A stretch of 64,000 nt of DNA, from assembly GCF_002205895.1 (NCBI RefSeq), contig NZ_NJDE01000005.1, forward strand, positions 1 through 64,000, given 5' to 3'. Of this stretch, positions 25,596 to 35,027 are shown piece after piece; the stretch's first letter is position 1; every line of letters begins with the position of its first letter. The position numbers and the translations under genes are program-made. Under the pieces are notes generated by a model. The model was not told the DNA's origin. It saw only the letters and a program-made list of their open reading frames with translations, and did no database searches. Source of the DNA: Saccharibacillus sp. O23 (lineage in GTDB: Bacteria; Bacillota; Bacilli; Paenibacillales; Paenibacillaceae).

Positions 25596-28295
25596 ATGCC
25601 TGCGCATACCGAAACCAAAGAAACCGCGCCGTCCGCTCCCGAACGGGCAAGAACGCAGCAGGCGACGCTTCAGATCGGCGGCATGACCTGCGCGGCTTGC
25701 TCGAACCGGATCGAAAAAGGGCTGAGCCGCATGCCCGGCGTCGCGGGAGCGAACGTCAATCTGGCGCTGGAAAAAGCGTCGGTCGATTACGATCCGAAAG
25801 AGACCGGACTTGCGGAGATCGAACGCAAGATCGAATCGCTCGGCTATACGACCGTCAAAGAGTCGTCGGAATTCGATATTACCGGCATGACCTGCGCCGC
25901 CTGTTCGGCCCGGATCGAAAAAGGGCTGAACCGCATGCCCGGCGTGTTAAGCGCCAGCGTCAATCTGGCGCTGGAGACGGCGCATGTGGAATACTCGCCG
26001 GGCGCGATGACTCCGGCGGACATCATGCGCAAAGTGCAGCAGCTCGGCTACGAAGCCAAACTCAAAGAAGAAGGCAAACCGCGCGATCGCGGCGGCGAAG
26101 AACGCAAGCGCGTCGTGCGCCTGCTGATCTCCGCGCTGCTGTCGCTGCCGCTGCTGTGGGCGATGGCCGGGCATTTCTCGTTCACGTCGTTCCTCTACGT
26201 GCCGGAACTGCTGATGAACCCGTGGTTCCAGCTCGCGCTGGCGACGCCGGTACAGCTCGTGATCGGCTGGCCGTTCTACGTCGGAGCTTACAAAGCGCTG
26301 CGCAACCGCAGCGCCAATATGGACGTGCTGGTAGCGCTCGGCACGTCGGCCGCGTATTTCTACAGCCTGTATCTGACGATCGCGTGGGCGGCCGCCGGCG
26401 GATCTTCCGATATGGCGGGGATGGAAGGCATGGCCGGACACGGACTGCCGGAACTCTACTTCGAGACCAGCGCCGTGCTGATCACGCTGATCCTCGTCGG
26501 CAAATGGTTCGAAGCGCGCGCGAAGGGGCGCTCGTCCGAAGCGATCCGCAGCCTGATGGGTCTTCAGGCGAAAACGGCCATCGTCGTTCGCGACGGCGCC
26601 GAGACCGAAATTCCGGTCGAGGACGTGCTGCCCGGCGACATCGTTCGGGTACGGCCGGGCGAGAAGATTCCCGTCGACGGCGTCGTGACCGAAGGGCGCT
26701 CCTCCGTCGACGAGTCGATGCTCACCGGCGAGAGCCTGCCGGCGGAGAAGGAACCGGGGTCGCCCGTCACGGGGGCGACGATCAACAAGAACGGCGCGCT
26801 CTTGATGCGCGCGACGAAGGTCGGCCGCGACACGATGCTGTCGCAGATCGTCCGCGTCGTCGAAGAGGCGCAGGGCTCCAAAGCGCCGATCCAGCGCATG
26901 GCGGACGTGATCTCCGGCATCTTCGTGCCGATCGTGGTAGGCATCGCGGCGATCACGTTCCTGATCTGGTATTTCGGCGTACAGCCGGGCGCTTTCTCCG
27001 AAGCGCTGGAGAAAGCGATCGCCGTGCTGGTCATCGCCTGTCCGTGCGCGCTCGGGCTGGCGACCCCGACGTCCATCATGGCGGGATCGGGCCGGGCGGC
27101 GGAGTTCGGCATTCTGTTCAAGGGCGGCGAGCATCTCGAAGCGGCCCAGCAGGTCGATACCGTCGTGCTGGACAAGACCGGCACGGTCACCAAAGGCAAG
27201 CCGGAACTGACGGACGTCGTCGTCTATGAAGGCGGGAACGGATGGTCCGCGGCGCAAGGAATCGAAGAGCGGAGCGCGGGAACCGCGGGCATCGCCGAGG
27301 CGGCGAACGCTGCCGGAGCGATCGGCGGCGCTTCCTCCGAACCGCAGGAACGGTTCGAGAATACGGCTGCGGTTGCCTCGGCGGAACGGCGCGCCGATTC
27401 GGATACCTCTTCGGCTTCGGCGGTTTCGGCCGCTTCCGCCGAACAACGCCTGCTCGCGCTGGTCGGCGCGGCGGAGAACGCGTCCGAGCACCCGCTTGCC
27501 GAAGCGCTGGTGCGCGGGATCGGCGAGCGCGGCGTGAAGCTGCCGCAGGCCGACAGCTTCGAATCGATGCCGGGCTACGGCATCCGCGCCGTCGTCGGCG
27601 GCGCGGAAGTGCTGGTCGGCACGCGCCGCCTGCTGCAAGAGCGCGGCATCGACGCGGCGGCCGCGCTCCCCGATATGGAGCGCCTAGAGAGCGAAGGCAA
27701 GACGGCTATGCTCGTCGCCGTCGAAGGCCGGCTGGCCGGCACGGTCGCGGTCGCCGACACGCTCAAAGACACGTCGCCGGAGGCGATTCGCCGACTGCGC
27801 GGCATGGGCCTGCGCGTCATGATGATCACCGGCGACAACGCGGCGACGGCGCGCGCCATCGCGAAGAAGGCCGGCATCGACGAAGCCGACGTCCTCGCGG
27901 AAGTGCTGCCGGAGGGCAAAGCCTCCGAAGTGAAGAAGCTCCAAGAGCAGGGCCGCAAAGTCGCCATGGTCGGCGACGGCATCAACGACGCTCCCGCGCT
28001 CGCGACCGCCGATACCGGCATGGCGATCGGCACGGGCACCGACGTGGCGATGGAAGCCGCCGACATCACGCTGATGCGCGGCGATCTGAACAGCATCGCC
28101 GACGCGATCGAGATGAGCCGCCGCACGATGCGCAATATCCGCCAGAACCTGTTCTGGGCGCTGGCTTACAACGTGATCGGCATTCCGATCGCCGCCGCCG
28201 GTTTTCTGGCTCCGTGGCTGGCCGGCGCCGCGATGGCGTTCAGTTCCGTCTCGGTCGTGCTGAACGCGCTGCGTTTGCAGCGGGTGAAGCTCTAA
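25596..28295 (+). CDS. copA: copper-exporting P1B-type ATPase CopA
   Basis: 899 residues (most relatives about 750-820). Two N-terminal metal-binding domains with GMTCAAC, eight membrane segments, the CPC ion motif in [12 protein letters not shown], phosphorylation site [14 protein letters not shown] in the nucleotide domain, and [10 protein letters not shown]. It pumps Cu(I) out of the cell. Between DKTGT and SEHP there is an extra Ala/Ser/Glu-rich stretch of about 65 residues, and a Met/Gly/His-rich outside loop ([11 protein letters not shown]). GAGGAGG has an 8-base spacing to the ATG at 25596, which is preferred over a GTG nine bases upstream. Confidence 0.93.
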   Translation: MPAHTETKETAPSAPERARTQQATLQIGGMTCAACSNRIEKGLSRMPGVAGANVNLALEKASVDYDPKETGLAEIERKIESLGYTTVKESSEFDITGMTCAACSARIEKGLNRMPGVLSASVNLALETAHVEYSPGAMTPADIMRKVQQLGYEAKLKEEGKPRDRGGEERKRVVRLLISALLSLPLLWAMAGHFSFTSFLYVPELLMNPWFQLALATPVQLVIGWPFYVGAYKALRNRSANMDVLVALGTSAAYFYSLYLTIAWAAAGGSSDMAGMEGMAGHGLPELYFETSAVLITLILVGKWFEARAKGRSSEAIRSLMGLQAKTAIVVRDGAETEIPVEDVLPGDIVRVRPGEKIPVDGVVTEGRSSVDESMLTGESLPAEKEPGSPVTGATINKNGALLMRATKVGRDTMLSQIVRVVEEAQGSKAPIQRMADVISGIFVPIVVGIAAITFLIWYFGVQPGAFSEALEKAIAVLVIACPCALGLATPTSIMAGSGRAAEFGILFKGGEHLEAAQQVDTVVLDKTGTVTKGKPELTDVVVYEGGNGWSAAQGIEERSAGTAGIAEAANAAGAIGGASSEPQERFENTAAVASAERRADSDTSSASAVSAASAEQRLLALVGAAENASEHPLAEALVRGIGERGVKLPQADSFESMPGYGIRAVVGGAEVLVGTRRLLQERGIDAAAALPDMERLESEGKTAMLVAVEGRLAGTVAVADTLKDTSPEAIRRLRGMGLRVMMITGDNAATARAIAKKAGIDEADVLAEVLPEGKASEVKKLQEQGRKVAMVGDGINDAPALATADTGMAIGTGTDVAMEAADITLMRGDLNSIADAIEMSRRTMRNIRQNLFWALAYNVIGIPIAAAGFLAPWLAGAAMAFSSVSVVLNALRLQRVKL

Positions 28296-28415
28296 GCATG
28301 CGGGGTGACGGCAGCGCGGAAGCGAGTCTGTAAGCTTAGTCTTGACGACTGCCGAAGCCCGACTTTCGTCTTACAGCCTCCTTTTTGCACCGATTTGCCG
28401 AACCGGACACGGAAG

Positions 28416-28588
28416 TTGTAGAAAGTGCAAGATTTTGACCCGACAAAGGCCGTTTAGCCGAGAGAAGTTGCAGAAAATGCAGCTTCTTCCTCGCTAAACG
28501 GCCTTTTCTGATCGATTCGCACCCATAACCTTGCAGAAACTGCAACATCCGCATCGGAAAAGGCCGGCGAACGTGCAGCATGCTGCAG
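28416..28588. repeat. intergenic four-unit element A (TTGYAG units, 52/63/52 bp)
   Basis: Units TTGTAGAAAGTGCAA (28416), TTGCAGAAAATGCAG (28468), TTGCAGAAACTGCAA (28531) and a degenerate CTGCAG (28583). Each good unit is itself an inverted repeat around AAA. Start-to-start distances are 52, 63 and 52. Confidence 0.65.
28445..28506. terminator. long hairpin, probable copA terminator
   Basis: AAAGGCCGTTTAGC (28445-28458) and GCTAAACGGCCTTT (28493-28506) form a perfect 14-bp stem, with inner pairing GAGAGAAG/CTTCTTCCTC and unit 2 of element A at the tip. Confidence 0.7.
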
Positions 28589-28944
28589 CATATACCACTT
28601 GCCGGCCTGCGAAAGACCGTCCGCCCATCGCGCCGTGTCGGCCCGCAAGGGAACCATTCGATCTTCTCTTCACGCCTCTGCGCCGTTCCCGCCAGACGAT
28701 CGCCAGCTCTCCGATCCCCGCGCCGCTGAGCCGTTCCCGCAGCGCGATCGTCCGGGCTCGCTCTCGCTTCGGCCGCATCCCGAACCGCTCCCCGATTTTC
28801 CTCGAAAGAAAAATCCGAAATTTCGAGTCGATTTCCGTCTTGGCGCGTATACTAGGCAAAAGAAGATGTATCCGGTTGCATAACCGGTCGACCCGTAACG
28901 AACAAGATTCGCCCATAGATCCGCACTTAAGGAGGACTTATCCT

Positions 28945-29865
28945 ATGAATACAACGCAAAATCGCGCACGCAAAAAAATACCGGCTTTAGCGGCTATGGC
29001 GCTGATGACCGCGCTCACCGGTTCGATCCTGCCCGCTTCGGCTTCCGCCGCGGCCGCGGCGCCGGCGGCGCAGACCAGCCCGACCGCGGCGTTCAACAAG
29101 CTGGCCGCCGCCGGAAACGTATCCGGCATGTGGGCGTTTATCGAATCCCGCGCGTCTTCGGCTTCGCAGGCGACGGTCACGGTCTGGCTGCGCAGTCTGG
29201 AAGCCGCGCAGAACAAACGTCTGGGCTCGCTCGAAGAAGAATTGGCCGCCGAGAAAGTGCAGGACGCGCTGATGAACGCCGATCTGTACGAACGCGCCGA
29301 TTGGACGAAAGGAAAGCGCACCGGAGTCGCGCAGGCGGACAAACTGCTCGACGAGATCACGAGTCAAGGCTACGTGCTGGATACCACCGAGGGGTATTAT
29401 TTCCCCAAGATCGATTACGAACGGTATCTGAAATACGCCAAAAGAGTCACTCCGCGTTATGCCGAATATCTGACCGTTCGCGTGGACGATACCCGCAGCG
29501 AGATGACCAAAGACGCGGGGCTGATCATCACGTGGCAGGAATTGACGCAGAGAGCGGAGCGCCAAAGCCGGTATCTGAAAAAATATCCGAATACGCCGGA
29601 GACCAAAGCCGTCGAAGACATGTATGCGCAATCGCTCTATATCGCGTTGTACGGCACGGATAACGTTCCGTTGTTCGATTACGATACCCAAGTGATGGAC
29701 TATCAGGCGCGCAAAGCTTTTCAAAAGCATCTCGCGCTGAAAACCGATTCTCCTTTTTCGCAGACGCTTAGAAGTTACATGAAAATCTTGGAGAAAAGCA
29801 GCTTCAAACTCAGCAAAGCGGCCCAAACGTTCCGCGACGCGCATAATCCGTGGGAGATTCGCTAG
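28945..29865 (+). CDS. secreted protein of unknown function
   Basis: 306 residues starting at an ATG with AAGGAGG at good spacing; an in-frame extension further upstream runs through the repeat element and is rejected. A basic start (NRARKKI), hydrophobic core and ASASAA cleavage site indicate Sec export. The mature part is mostly helical and charged (TVWLRSLEAAQNKRL, YYFPKIDYERYLKYAKRVTPRYAEYL, YMKILEKSSFKLSKAAQTF). I recognise no domain. Monocistronic as far as can be seen. Confidence 0.75.
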   Translation: MNTTQNRARKKIPALAAMALMTALTGSILPASASAAAAAPAAQTSPTAAFNKLAAAGNVSGMWAFIESRASSASQATVTVWLRSLEAAQNKRLGSLEEELAAEKVQDALMNADLYERADWTKGKRTGVAQADKLLDEITSQGYVLDTTEGYYFPKIDYERYLKYAKRVTPRYAEYLTVRVDDTRSEMTKDAGLIITWQELTQRAERQSRYLKKYPNTPETKAVEDMYAQSLYIALYGTDNVPLFDYDTQVMDYQARKAFQKHLALKTDSPFSQTLRSYMKILEKSSFKLSKAAQTFRDAHNPWEIR

Positions 29866-30046
29866 AAAACACGAGGCGACGCCGCTTGATCCGCAATGAA
29901 GTCGGAAATGTGACGGAAAAGTGTCGGCGCCTCTGGGTTTTCACCTATTTTTTCCAGAAAACATGAGTCAAAGCGGTACAGCAATGTTAAATATACAAAA
30001 AGCTAAGCCGATATGTAGGATAAGATCACGCGGGAGGAGAGAGAAC

Positions 30047-30340
30047 ATGAGCAGAAGCCGCCGGAAGCCTCAATCGAATTTACCGTTTGCCGCCGCCTTC
30101 GCGCTCATTCAGATGCTGCGCGATCCCGGGCAGCGAAGCGAAGAGCCTTTTGACGCACCTCGAAATGATAGCGCTTTACCGAAAGGAAGAAAAGAGTTGT
30201 CGTTTCGCGAAACGCAAGGACGGTTCGTCGAACCGTATGCGCCGTTCGAGACCGACTACTTGAGCGCCGCCGTTTCGAAACCGTTACCGAAACACGTCTC
30301 GCGCTTCTCCGGCATGCATGACGGGGGAGAAAAATGTTGA
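30047..30340 (+). CDS. small hypothetical protein
   Basis: 97 residues, basic start (MSRSRRKPQSNLPF), no membrane segment, sequence not recognised. Support: GGGAGGAGAG at good spacing before the ATG, an AT-rich promoter-like stretch just upstream, and a strong terminator 40 bases after the stop. Confidence 0.5.
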   Translation: MSRSRRKPQSNLPFAAAFALIQMLRDPGQRSEEPFDAPRNDSALPKGRKELSFRETQGRFVEPYAPFETDYLSAAVSKPLPKHVSRFSGMHDGGEKC

Positions 30341-30379
30341 GTATGCGAATCAGGTTCAGACTTTATCGATACGCCGATT

Positions 30380-30435
30380 CGGCGCATGCCAGGACGAAGC
30401 AGATCGTCCGTACGCATGCGCCGAATTTTGTTTTT
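30380..30435 (+). terminator. strong intrinsic terminator
   Basis: CGGCGCATGC (30380-30389) pairs GCATGCGCCG (30414-30423), inner stem GGACGA/TCGTCC, followed by AATTTTGTTTTT. Confidence 0.8.
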
Positions 30436-30445
30436 CGGACGAAAT

Positions 30446-30865
30446 TCATTTGACGACCAGAACGGGACAGCTCGCGCGTTTGACCACTTTATGGCTGACG
30501 CTGCCGAGCACGAATTCCTGCAGCGCGTTCAAGCCTCGGCTTCCGATCACGATCAGGTCGATGCCGTTTTGGGCCGCGTACTGCACGACGGTCGGTCCGG
30601 GATCGCCTTGCACGATGGAAGAACGATAGGGAACCCGGCGTCCGCTCAGCAGTTCCAAGATCGGTTCCAGTCTCCGGCTGCGGTTCTGCTCCAGTTCGGC
30701 CTGACTCGAAGCGCGCATCACTTCTTCCCTGGCTTTGGCTTGATCGACCACGTACAGCACTTCGATCATCGCTTCGGGCATCAAGACCGCGAGCTTCGCC
30801 GCTTCTTCCGCGGCGCGCAGCGCGTTTTTTGATCCGTCCGCCGCGAGCAGAATTTTTTTGTACAT
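30446..30865 (-). CDS. universal stress protein UspA family
   Basis: 139 residues with the one-domain UspA fold: opening KKILLAADGSKNALRAAEEA and the ATP-binding signature GSRGLNALQEFVLGSVS close to the end, so an ATP-binding type. GGAGGAACG lies before the ATG. The same frame is open for a further 380 codons upstream, but that extension covers other genes on the opposite strand and has no ribosome site. Stress role inferred from family. Confidence 0.92.
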   Translation of the reverse strand: MYKKILLAADGSKNALRAAEEAAKLAVLMPEAMIEVLYVVDQAKAREEVMRASSQAELEQNRSRRLEPILELLSGRRVPYRSSIVQGDPGPTVVQYAAQNGIDLIVIGSRGLNALQEFVLGSVSHKVVKRASCPVLVVK

Positions 30866-31171
30866 GCTTCGTTCCTCCTCGACCGCCGGAATCGCATGCA
30901 AGACGGAATACCGGTGCGGCATATGGGTTCGGTTCTTGCTTATCCATTCTCCGTCGAACGGCCGACTCCTTTCGAGCGCCGTTTTTTCTTCGGAAAACGA
31001 GGCATCGGAGATCGCGGGGAACGCAAAGCATTCGGAGCTCCGGAAGGACTTCTCTTGCGCGCCGCCTCGCCGAGTTTCATAATAAGAACGATGCGGACCT
31101 CGATCTTCGCCCGCGAAGAAGGAATTCCGCAAGACCGATACCATTCGCTGCAGAAGAGAGGAAGATTGTCG
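30866..31171. other. divergent intergenic region
   Basis: 306 bases between the UspA gene (minus) and the oxidoreductase (plus). Must hold two promoters; no repeat or RNA structure that I can name. Confidence 0.4.
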
Positions 31172-31921
31172 ATGAACGATACGATTTCCCTGATTATGAA
31201 CCACCGTTCCGTGCGCAAATATAGCGATCGTCCCGTCAGCCAAGAACAACTGGAAGCGATCGTCGCTTCCGCTCAAATGGCTTCCAGTTCGAGCAACGTG
31301 CAAGCTTATACCGCCGTGGCCGTCACCGAGCCGGAGTTGAAAAATCGTCTGGCCGATCTTGCGGGCAGCCAAGCGTATATCCGCGAATGCCCGGTATTTC
31401 TCGTCTGGTGCGCCGATCTGTCCCGATTGAAAAAAGCGTCCGAGACGCACGCGCCGGAAGCCAAGTCGTACGAAGGCGCGGTCGAGAACTTCGTCGTGGC
31501 GACCGTCGATGCGGCGCTTGCGGCGCAGAACGCGGCCGTGGCGGCGGAATCGCTCGGACTCGGCATCGTCTATATCGGCGGTATCCGCAACGAGATCGAA
31601 GCGGTCTCCGAAGCGCTCGGACTGCCGGACTACGTCTACCCGATCTTCGGCATGTGCGTCGGCTATCCCGATCCGCAGCACGGGGCAGGCATACGTCCGC
31701 GTCTTCCGCTGGAAGCGGTGCTGCATATGAACGGTTACCGTCCGGAGCAGAACGAACGCGGCGTCGAAGCTTACGACGAGACTTCGGTCCGCTATCTCAC
31801 CGAACGCACCGGCGGCCAGCGCACTTCGTCGTGGTCGCAGCAGATGGCCGGGAAGCTGACCTCGCCCGCCCGTTTGCAGTTGAAAGACTTTTTGGAGAGA
31901 AAAGGGTTCCTGAGCGAATAA
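31172..31921 (+). CDS. NfsA/FRP-type NADPH-dependent nitroreductase
   Basis: 249 residues: N-terminal NHRSVRKYSDRPVSQEQLE binds FMN phosphate, followed by ASSSSNVQAY, and the family's GIGIVYIGGIRN region and GYPDPQHGAGIRPRLP. This matches the FMN-dependent NADPH nitro/flavin reductase family. It reduces nitroaromatics, quinones or free flavin. AGAGAGGAAG precedes the ATG. A second nitroreductase-fold gene and an HxlR regulator follow, suggesting a redox-response neighbourhood. Confidence 0.9.
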   Translation: MNDTISLIMNHRSVRKYSDRPVSQEQLEAIVASAQMASSSSNVQAYTAVAVTEPELKNRLADLAGSQAYIRECPVFLVWCADLSRLKKASETHAPEAKSYEGAVENFVVATVDAALAAQNAAVAAESLGLGIVYIGGIRNEIEAVSEALGLPDYVYPIFGMCVGYPDPQHGAGIRPRLPLEAVLHMNGYRPEQNERGVEAYDETSVRYLTERTGGQRTSSWSQQMAGKLTSPARLQLKDFLERKGFLSE

Positions 31922-32053
31922 GGCAAGCTCGCGCGCGAGCGACCCGAACGGCGGCGGAGCGTTCGGTTCGATCTGCCGATCGTACCGGATCGCTCTCCGT
32001 CCCATATTGCGCGCAGAGACTTGGGACGTTCGGATCTCGCGATCCGTTCGGCC

Positions 32054-32680
32054 TCAGCGAATCCGGTCTGTAAACAAGATCCGTTCGACCGGATGGCGCA
32101 CCGTGCGGTGTCCTTCGCTCAGGCTTTTGCCGATCGCGATCAGCATGACGTCCGCAAAATGTTCCGGCAGTTCCAACGTTTCGCGAAGTTCCGCGGAATC
32201 GTAGCCGGACATGGTGAGCGTCTGGTATCCGGCTTCGTTGGCCAACAGGATCAGCGACATCGCGGCCAACGAAGCGTCGCGGGTCAGCTCGACGTTTAAT
32301 TCTTCCGGCGTCCGCGCCTCGTAGTATCCGATCGCCGCGTTCGCCAGATTATCGCGCGTCGCCGCGTCGAAATAACCGAGAGCATGGCCGTCTTCCAGAA
32401 TGCGCCGGATCTTGTCCGCTTCGAACGCGCGGCGATCGCCCAGCACGGCCACCAAAGCCGAAGCTTCGGTAACCGGCTTCTGACCGTTCGCGGCGGGGAG
32501 CAATCGGGCGCGCAGATCGGGATCGGCGATATGCAGATAACGGACGGCTTGAATATTGTTGCCGTTCGGAGAACGGCTGGCGCCGGCAATCCAAGCGGAC
32601 AGCAGTTCGGGAGCAAGCGGAGCGGACGGGTCGAAATGGCGTACCGAACGCCGGCGGTTCAATAGATCTTGCATGGACAT
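32054..32680 (-). CDS. nitroreductase family protein
   Basis: 208 residues: NRRRSVRHFDPSAPLAPELL and GASRSPNGNNIQAVRY bind FMN; ending VRHPVERILFTDRIR. The start at 32680 has AGAGGAGG six bases upstream, while the in-frame extension to 32818 has none. It is divergent from an HxlR regulator, the standard pair in which HxlR senses electrophiles or quinones and controls the reductase. Confidence 0.9.
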   Translation of the reverse strand: MSMQDLLNRRRSVRHFDPSAPLAPELLSAWIAGASRSPNGNNIQAVRYLHIADPDLRARLLPAANGQKPVTEASALVAVLGDRRAFEADKIRRILEDGHALGYFDAATRDNLANAAIGYYEARTPEELNVELTRDASLAAMSLILLANEAGYQTLTMSGYDSAELRETLELPEHFADVMLIAIGKSLSEGHRTVRHPVERILFTDRIR

Positions 32681-32862
32681 AAGAAGCCTCCTCTGCTCGG
32701 GGCCGGCCGCCGACGAGCGGCGTTCGCTCGGGATGACCGGCCCGGCGGTGTGTACGTTTCGGATTATAAGCGGCGTTCCGAGCGATGAAAATAACGCACA
32801 ATGAAGTGGCTTAGCCACCTGAAGGTGCGTATCGGGGCGCGAAGCGGGAAGGAAGGAAACGG

Positions 32863-33252
32863 ATGGAGAAACCGAATACCGGCATTAATATTTTTATGAA
32901 CGCGCTCGGCGGCAAATGGAAATGCTTGATCTTGTTCCACGTCAGCAGACAGCCGGTGCGTACCAAAGACTTCTACGAACGGATTCCCGGCATCACGCAG
33001 AAAGTGCTGACCGAACAGCTCAAGCAGCTCGAAAAAGACGGGTTGATCCGCAGGGAACTGTTCCCGGAAGTGCCGCCCAGAGTCGAATACAGCCTGACGG
33101 AACTCGGCCGGACGTTCGTTCCCGTGCTGAACGCGATGTGCGAGTGGGGCTATCTCTATGCGGATGCCCGGCAGATCGAAAGCGTGTCCTGCTGCGAAGC
33201 CCCGGCCGAAGAATCGGACGAACCGAAACGGCAGCATACGATGCGTTCTTGA
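32863..33252 (+). CDS. HxlR-family transcriptional regulator
   Basis: 129 residues, winged helix: NALGGKWKCLILFHVSRQPVRTKDFYERIPGITQKVLTEQLKQLEKDGLI followed by the wing and EYSLTELGRTFVPVL. A C-terminal CC pair (SVSCCEAPAEE) may serve as a thiol sensor, as known for some HxlR proteins with other cysteine positions; this is inference. Divergent from the nitroreductase at 32054-32680. Confidence 0.92.
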   Translation: MEKPNTGINIFMNALGGKWKCLILFHVSRQPVRTKDFYERIPGITQKVLTEQLKQLEKDGLIRRELFPEVPPRVEYSLTELGRTFVPVLNAMCEWGYLYADARQIESVSCCEAPAEESDEPKRQHTMRS

Positions 33253-33325
33253 TCGCCGAGCGCGAAGAGAAGCAGCCGTCCTTTTCCGGAAGAAGCGGGA
33301 ACGACGACGAACGAAGGGGTGCAGG

Positions 33326-34270
33326 ATGCTGGAATGGATCAAAGAATTTATCCGCGCTTGGCGCGATTACCCGATTCAGCCCGGACGAAGAATCGCCGGA
33401 CGGTACGAGGTGATCGAATGGCTGGGCATGGGCAGTTACGGGTTGAGCTACCGCTGCATCGAGCGCCGGGAAAACGGCGAAAGCGCGGGCGAAGTGGCGC
33501 TTAAGCAGGCCAAACCGAGCCGCCGCCGCACGGCGGGAGCGCTGCTGACGAGAGAACGCGACGCGCTGCTGGCGATGGATCATCCGTTTATTCCGCGCTG
33601 CCGGGGCTTCTTCACGGAGATGCGCTGCGAGTGGCTGGCCGCCGATTACGTGCGCGGCCGGACGTTGGAGAATCTGATCTTCGAAGACGGCCGGATCTTC
33701 GACGAAGCCGACTGCCTGCGCTGGGCGCTGGAATTGTTCGACCGGATCGCGCATGTCCATTCGCGCGGCTACGTGCATCTCGATATTCGCATTCCGAACG
33801 TGATCATGAACGAAGACGGACTGCATCTGATCGACTTCGGCTTGGCCCGGCGAATCGGCGAGCACGAAGCGACGGACCCGGAAGGTTCGCCGCTGCCCAG
33901 CCGGATGCCCGCCAGAGTGGTCTCGGATCTGGAAGATGCCGCCCATCTGCTGCTGTACATGCTGTATTCCGGGTATACGCCGCCTGTCGGCCCGAGCGAG
34001 CCGAAGTCTGCCGCGTCCGCGGGAAGCGCCGCGAAGCGCAGGGCGTTCGGAGCGCACAGAGCCGCCGGGCTTACGTCGGACAGAAGCGGTTCGCGGGCAG
34101 AGCCCGTCGCGGGTTCTTCTTGGGAAAACGAATTGGCGCTCTCCGCGCCTACGGCCGCGCTGCTGCGCCGTCTGCTGCGTTTGGACGCGCCTTTTGCCGA
34201 CGCGGCCGAAGCTTCCGAAGCGATTCGAAGCAGCTTGAACGTGCTGGAGCGAGCGAAAGCGGGCAATTGA
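33326..34270 (+). CDS. Ser/Thr protein-kinase-like protein
   Basis: 314 residues. Glycine loop LGMGSYGLSY, catalytic lysine in VALKQAK, catalytic loop HLDIRIPN (family HRDxKxxN, with the lysine replaced by arginine), and metal-binding IDFGLAR. Residues 230-280 are a low-complexity Ser/Ala/Arg linker, then a short helical tail. No membrane segment or PASTA domain, so a small cytoplasmic Hanks-type kinase; the K-to-R change in the catalytic loop may lower activity. AAGGGG precedes the ATG. Target unknown. Confidence 0.85.
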   Translation: MLEWIKEFIRAWRDYPIQPGRRIAGRYEVIEWLGMGSYGLSYRCIERRENGESAGEVALKQAKPSRRRTAGALLTRERDALLAMDHPFIPRCRGFFTEMRCEWLAADYVRGRTLENLIFEDGRIFDEADCLRWALELFDRIAHVHSRGYVHLDIRIPNVIMNEDGLHLIDFGLARRIGEHEATDPEGSPLPSRMPARVVSDLEDAAHLLLYMLYSGYTPPVGPSEPKSAASAGSAAKRRAFGAHRAAGLTSDRSGSRAEPVAGSSWENELALSAPTAALLRRLLRLDAPFADAAEASEAIRSSLNVLERAKAGN

Positions 34271-34310
34271 GAGCCAAGGTCGAGCGATTCCGCGGCGGCC
34301 GCGCAAGACA

Positions 34311-34351
34311 AAAGGCCGTTCCCTCGTCATTAGACGTAGGGAACGGCCTTT
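34311..34351. terminator. bidirectional intrinsic terminator
   Basis: AAAGGCCGTTCCCT and AGGGAACGGCCTTT, between the convergent kinase and small Ser/His-rich gene. Confidence 0.9.
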
Positions 34352-34393
34352 CGGCGTCGCTCATGCCGGCAAGCGATGTTCGCATGCGGCGGA

Positions 34394-34606
34394 TCAACTG
34401 GAGCTTCCGGACTTTCTTTTGTAATAGGAATGGCCGTGACGTCCATGTCCGCCGTGCCGGTGATCGGAAGACGAGGAGCGCGAATATCTCGGACGGTCGC
34501 TGCTGGAACCGTAATGACGGCCGCCTCGGCGGCTGCTGCTCGAACCGTGCCTGTGTCTCGAATGACCGGCGGAATGCGCGATCTTATCGACGATTTTTTT
34601 GAACAT
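34394..34606 (-). CDS. small Ser/His/Arg-rich basic protein
   Basis: 70 residues: a short amphipathic start (MFKKIVDKIAHSAGHS) then a strongly biased tail of Ser, His, Arg, Gly and Tyr with RHRHG, HGGHGRHGHSYY words. GGGAGG lies eight bases before the ATG and a terminator follows. Such tails may bind metal or nucleic acid; no family recognised. Confidence 0.65.
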   Translation of the reverse strand: MFKKIVDKIAHSAGHSRHRHGSSSSRRGGRHYGSSSDRPRYSRSSSSDHRHGGHGRHGHSYYKRKSGSSS

Positions 34607-35027
34607 CTGAAATTCCTCCCTTATGAAGTTAGCCGCAACGCGAAGCGAACGTTTCGGCGATGACAAGTATACGGACGGAGCGGTTCGAGGTTTCAATCCG
34701 CGGGTTCGATCTGCTCCAATGTCCTTAAGGAATGTTACCCGCCGGGAGCAGGCGAGAACATTAGAATCTCATGAGAGCCGCGAAGGCGGAGTTGGCGGTT
34801 TACACCGAGCCGGTTCTCCCGGTACACTGGGGAAGCAAGCGTCCGCTGTCGGCGTCCGAATCAGGCTGCGGTCATAGACTAGACGCGTCGGCGGCCGAGA
34901 TCATCGGATCGTCGGCAGGCAAGAACGCGTCGAAAGCAATCGCGCATGCCGGACAGGAAGAAACAAGCGCGGCAGCGGCAAGAGATCATTCGATCCGATC
35001 CGATAAGATAATCTGGGAGGCAGTTAT
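34607..35027. other. leader region upstream of punA
   Basis: 421 bases without a supported gene. AATGTT (34731-34736) and AACATT (34757-34762) with an inner GCC/GGC pair could form a hairpin. No known riboswitch recognised. Confidence 0.4.

Larger units (their letters stand above)
28296..28944. other. gene-free region with repeat element and copA terminator
   Basis: 649 bases without a supported gene. It holds the four-unit repeat element (28416-28588), whose second unit lies inside the long copA terminator hairpin, then GC-rich sequence and a promoter region with an AAGGAGGAC ribosome site for the next gene. Confidence 0.6.

Noticed and set aside
28416..28588. Element A considered as a CRISPR array
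   Set aside because: Units are 15 bp with 37-48 bp between them, only three are good, and no cas gene is in the window.
28531..28944. N-terminal extension of the secreted protein through the repeat element
   Set aside because: The ATG at 28945 has AAGGAGG and begins a proper signal peptide; the upstream part is composition noise.
30866..32005. N-terminal extension of the UspA frame by about 380 codons
   Set aside because: It runs antisense to a nitroreductase gene, and the real start has a strong ribosome site at 30865.
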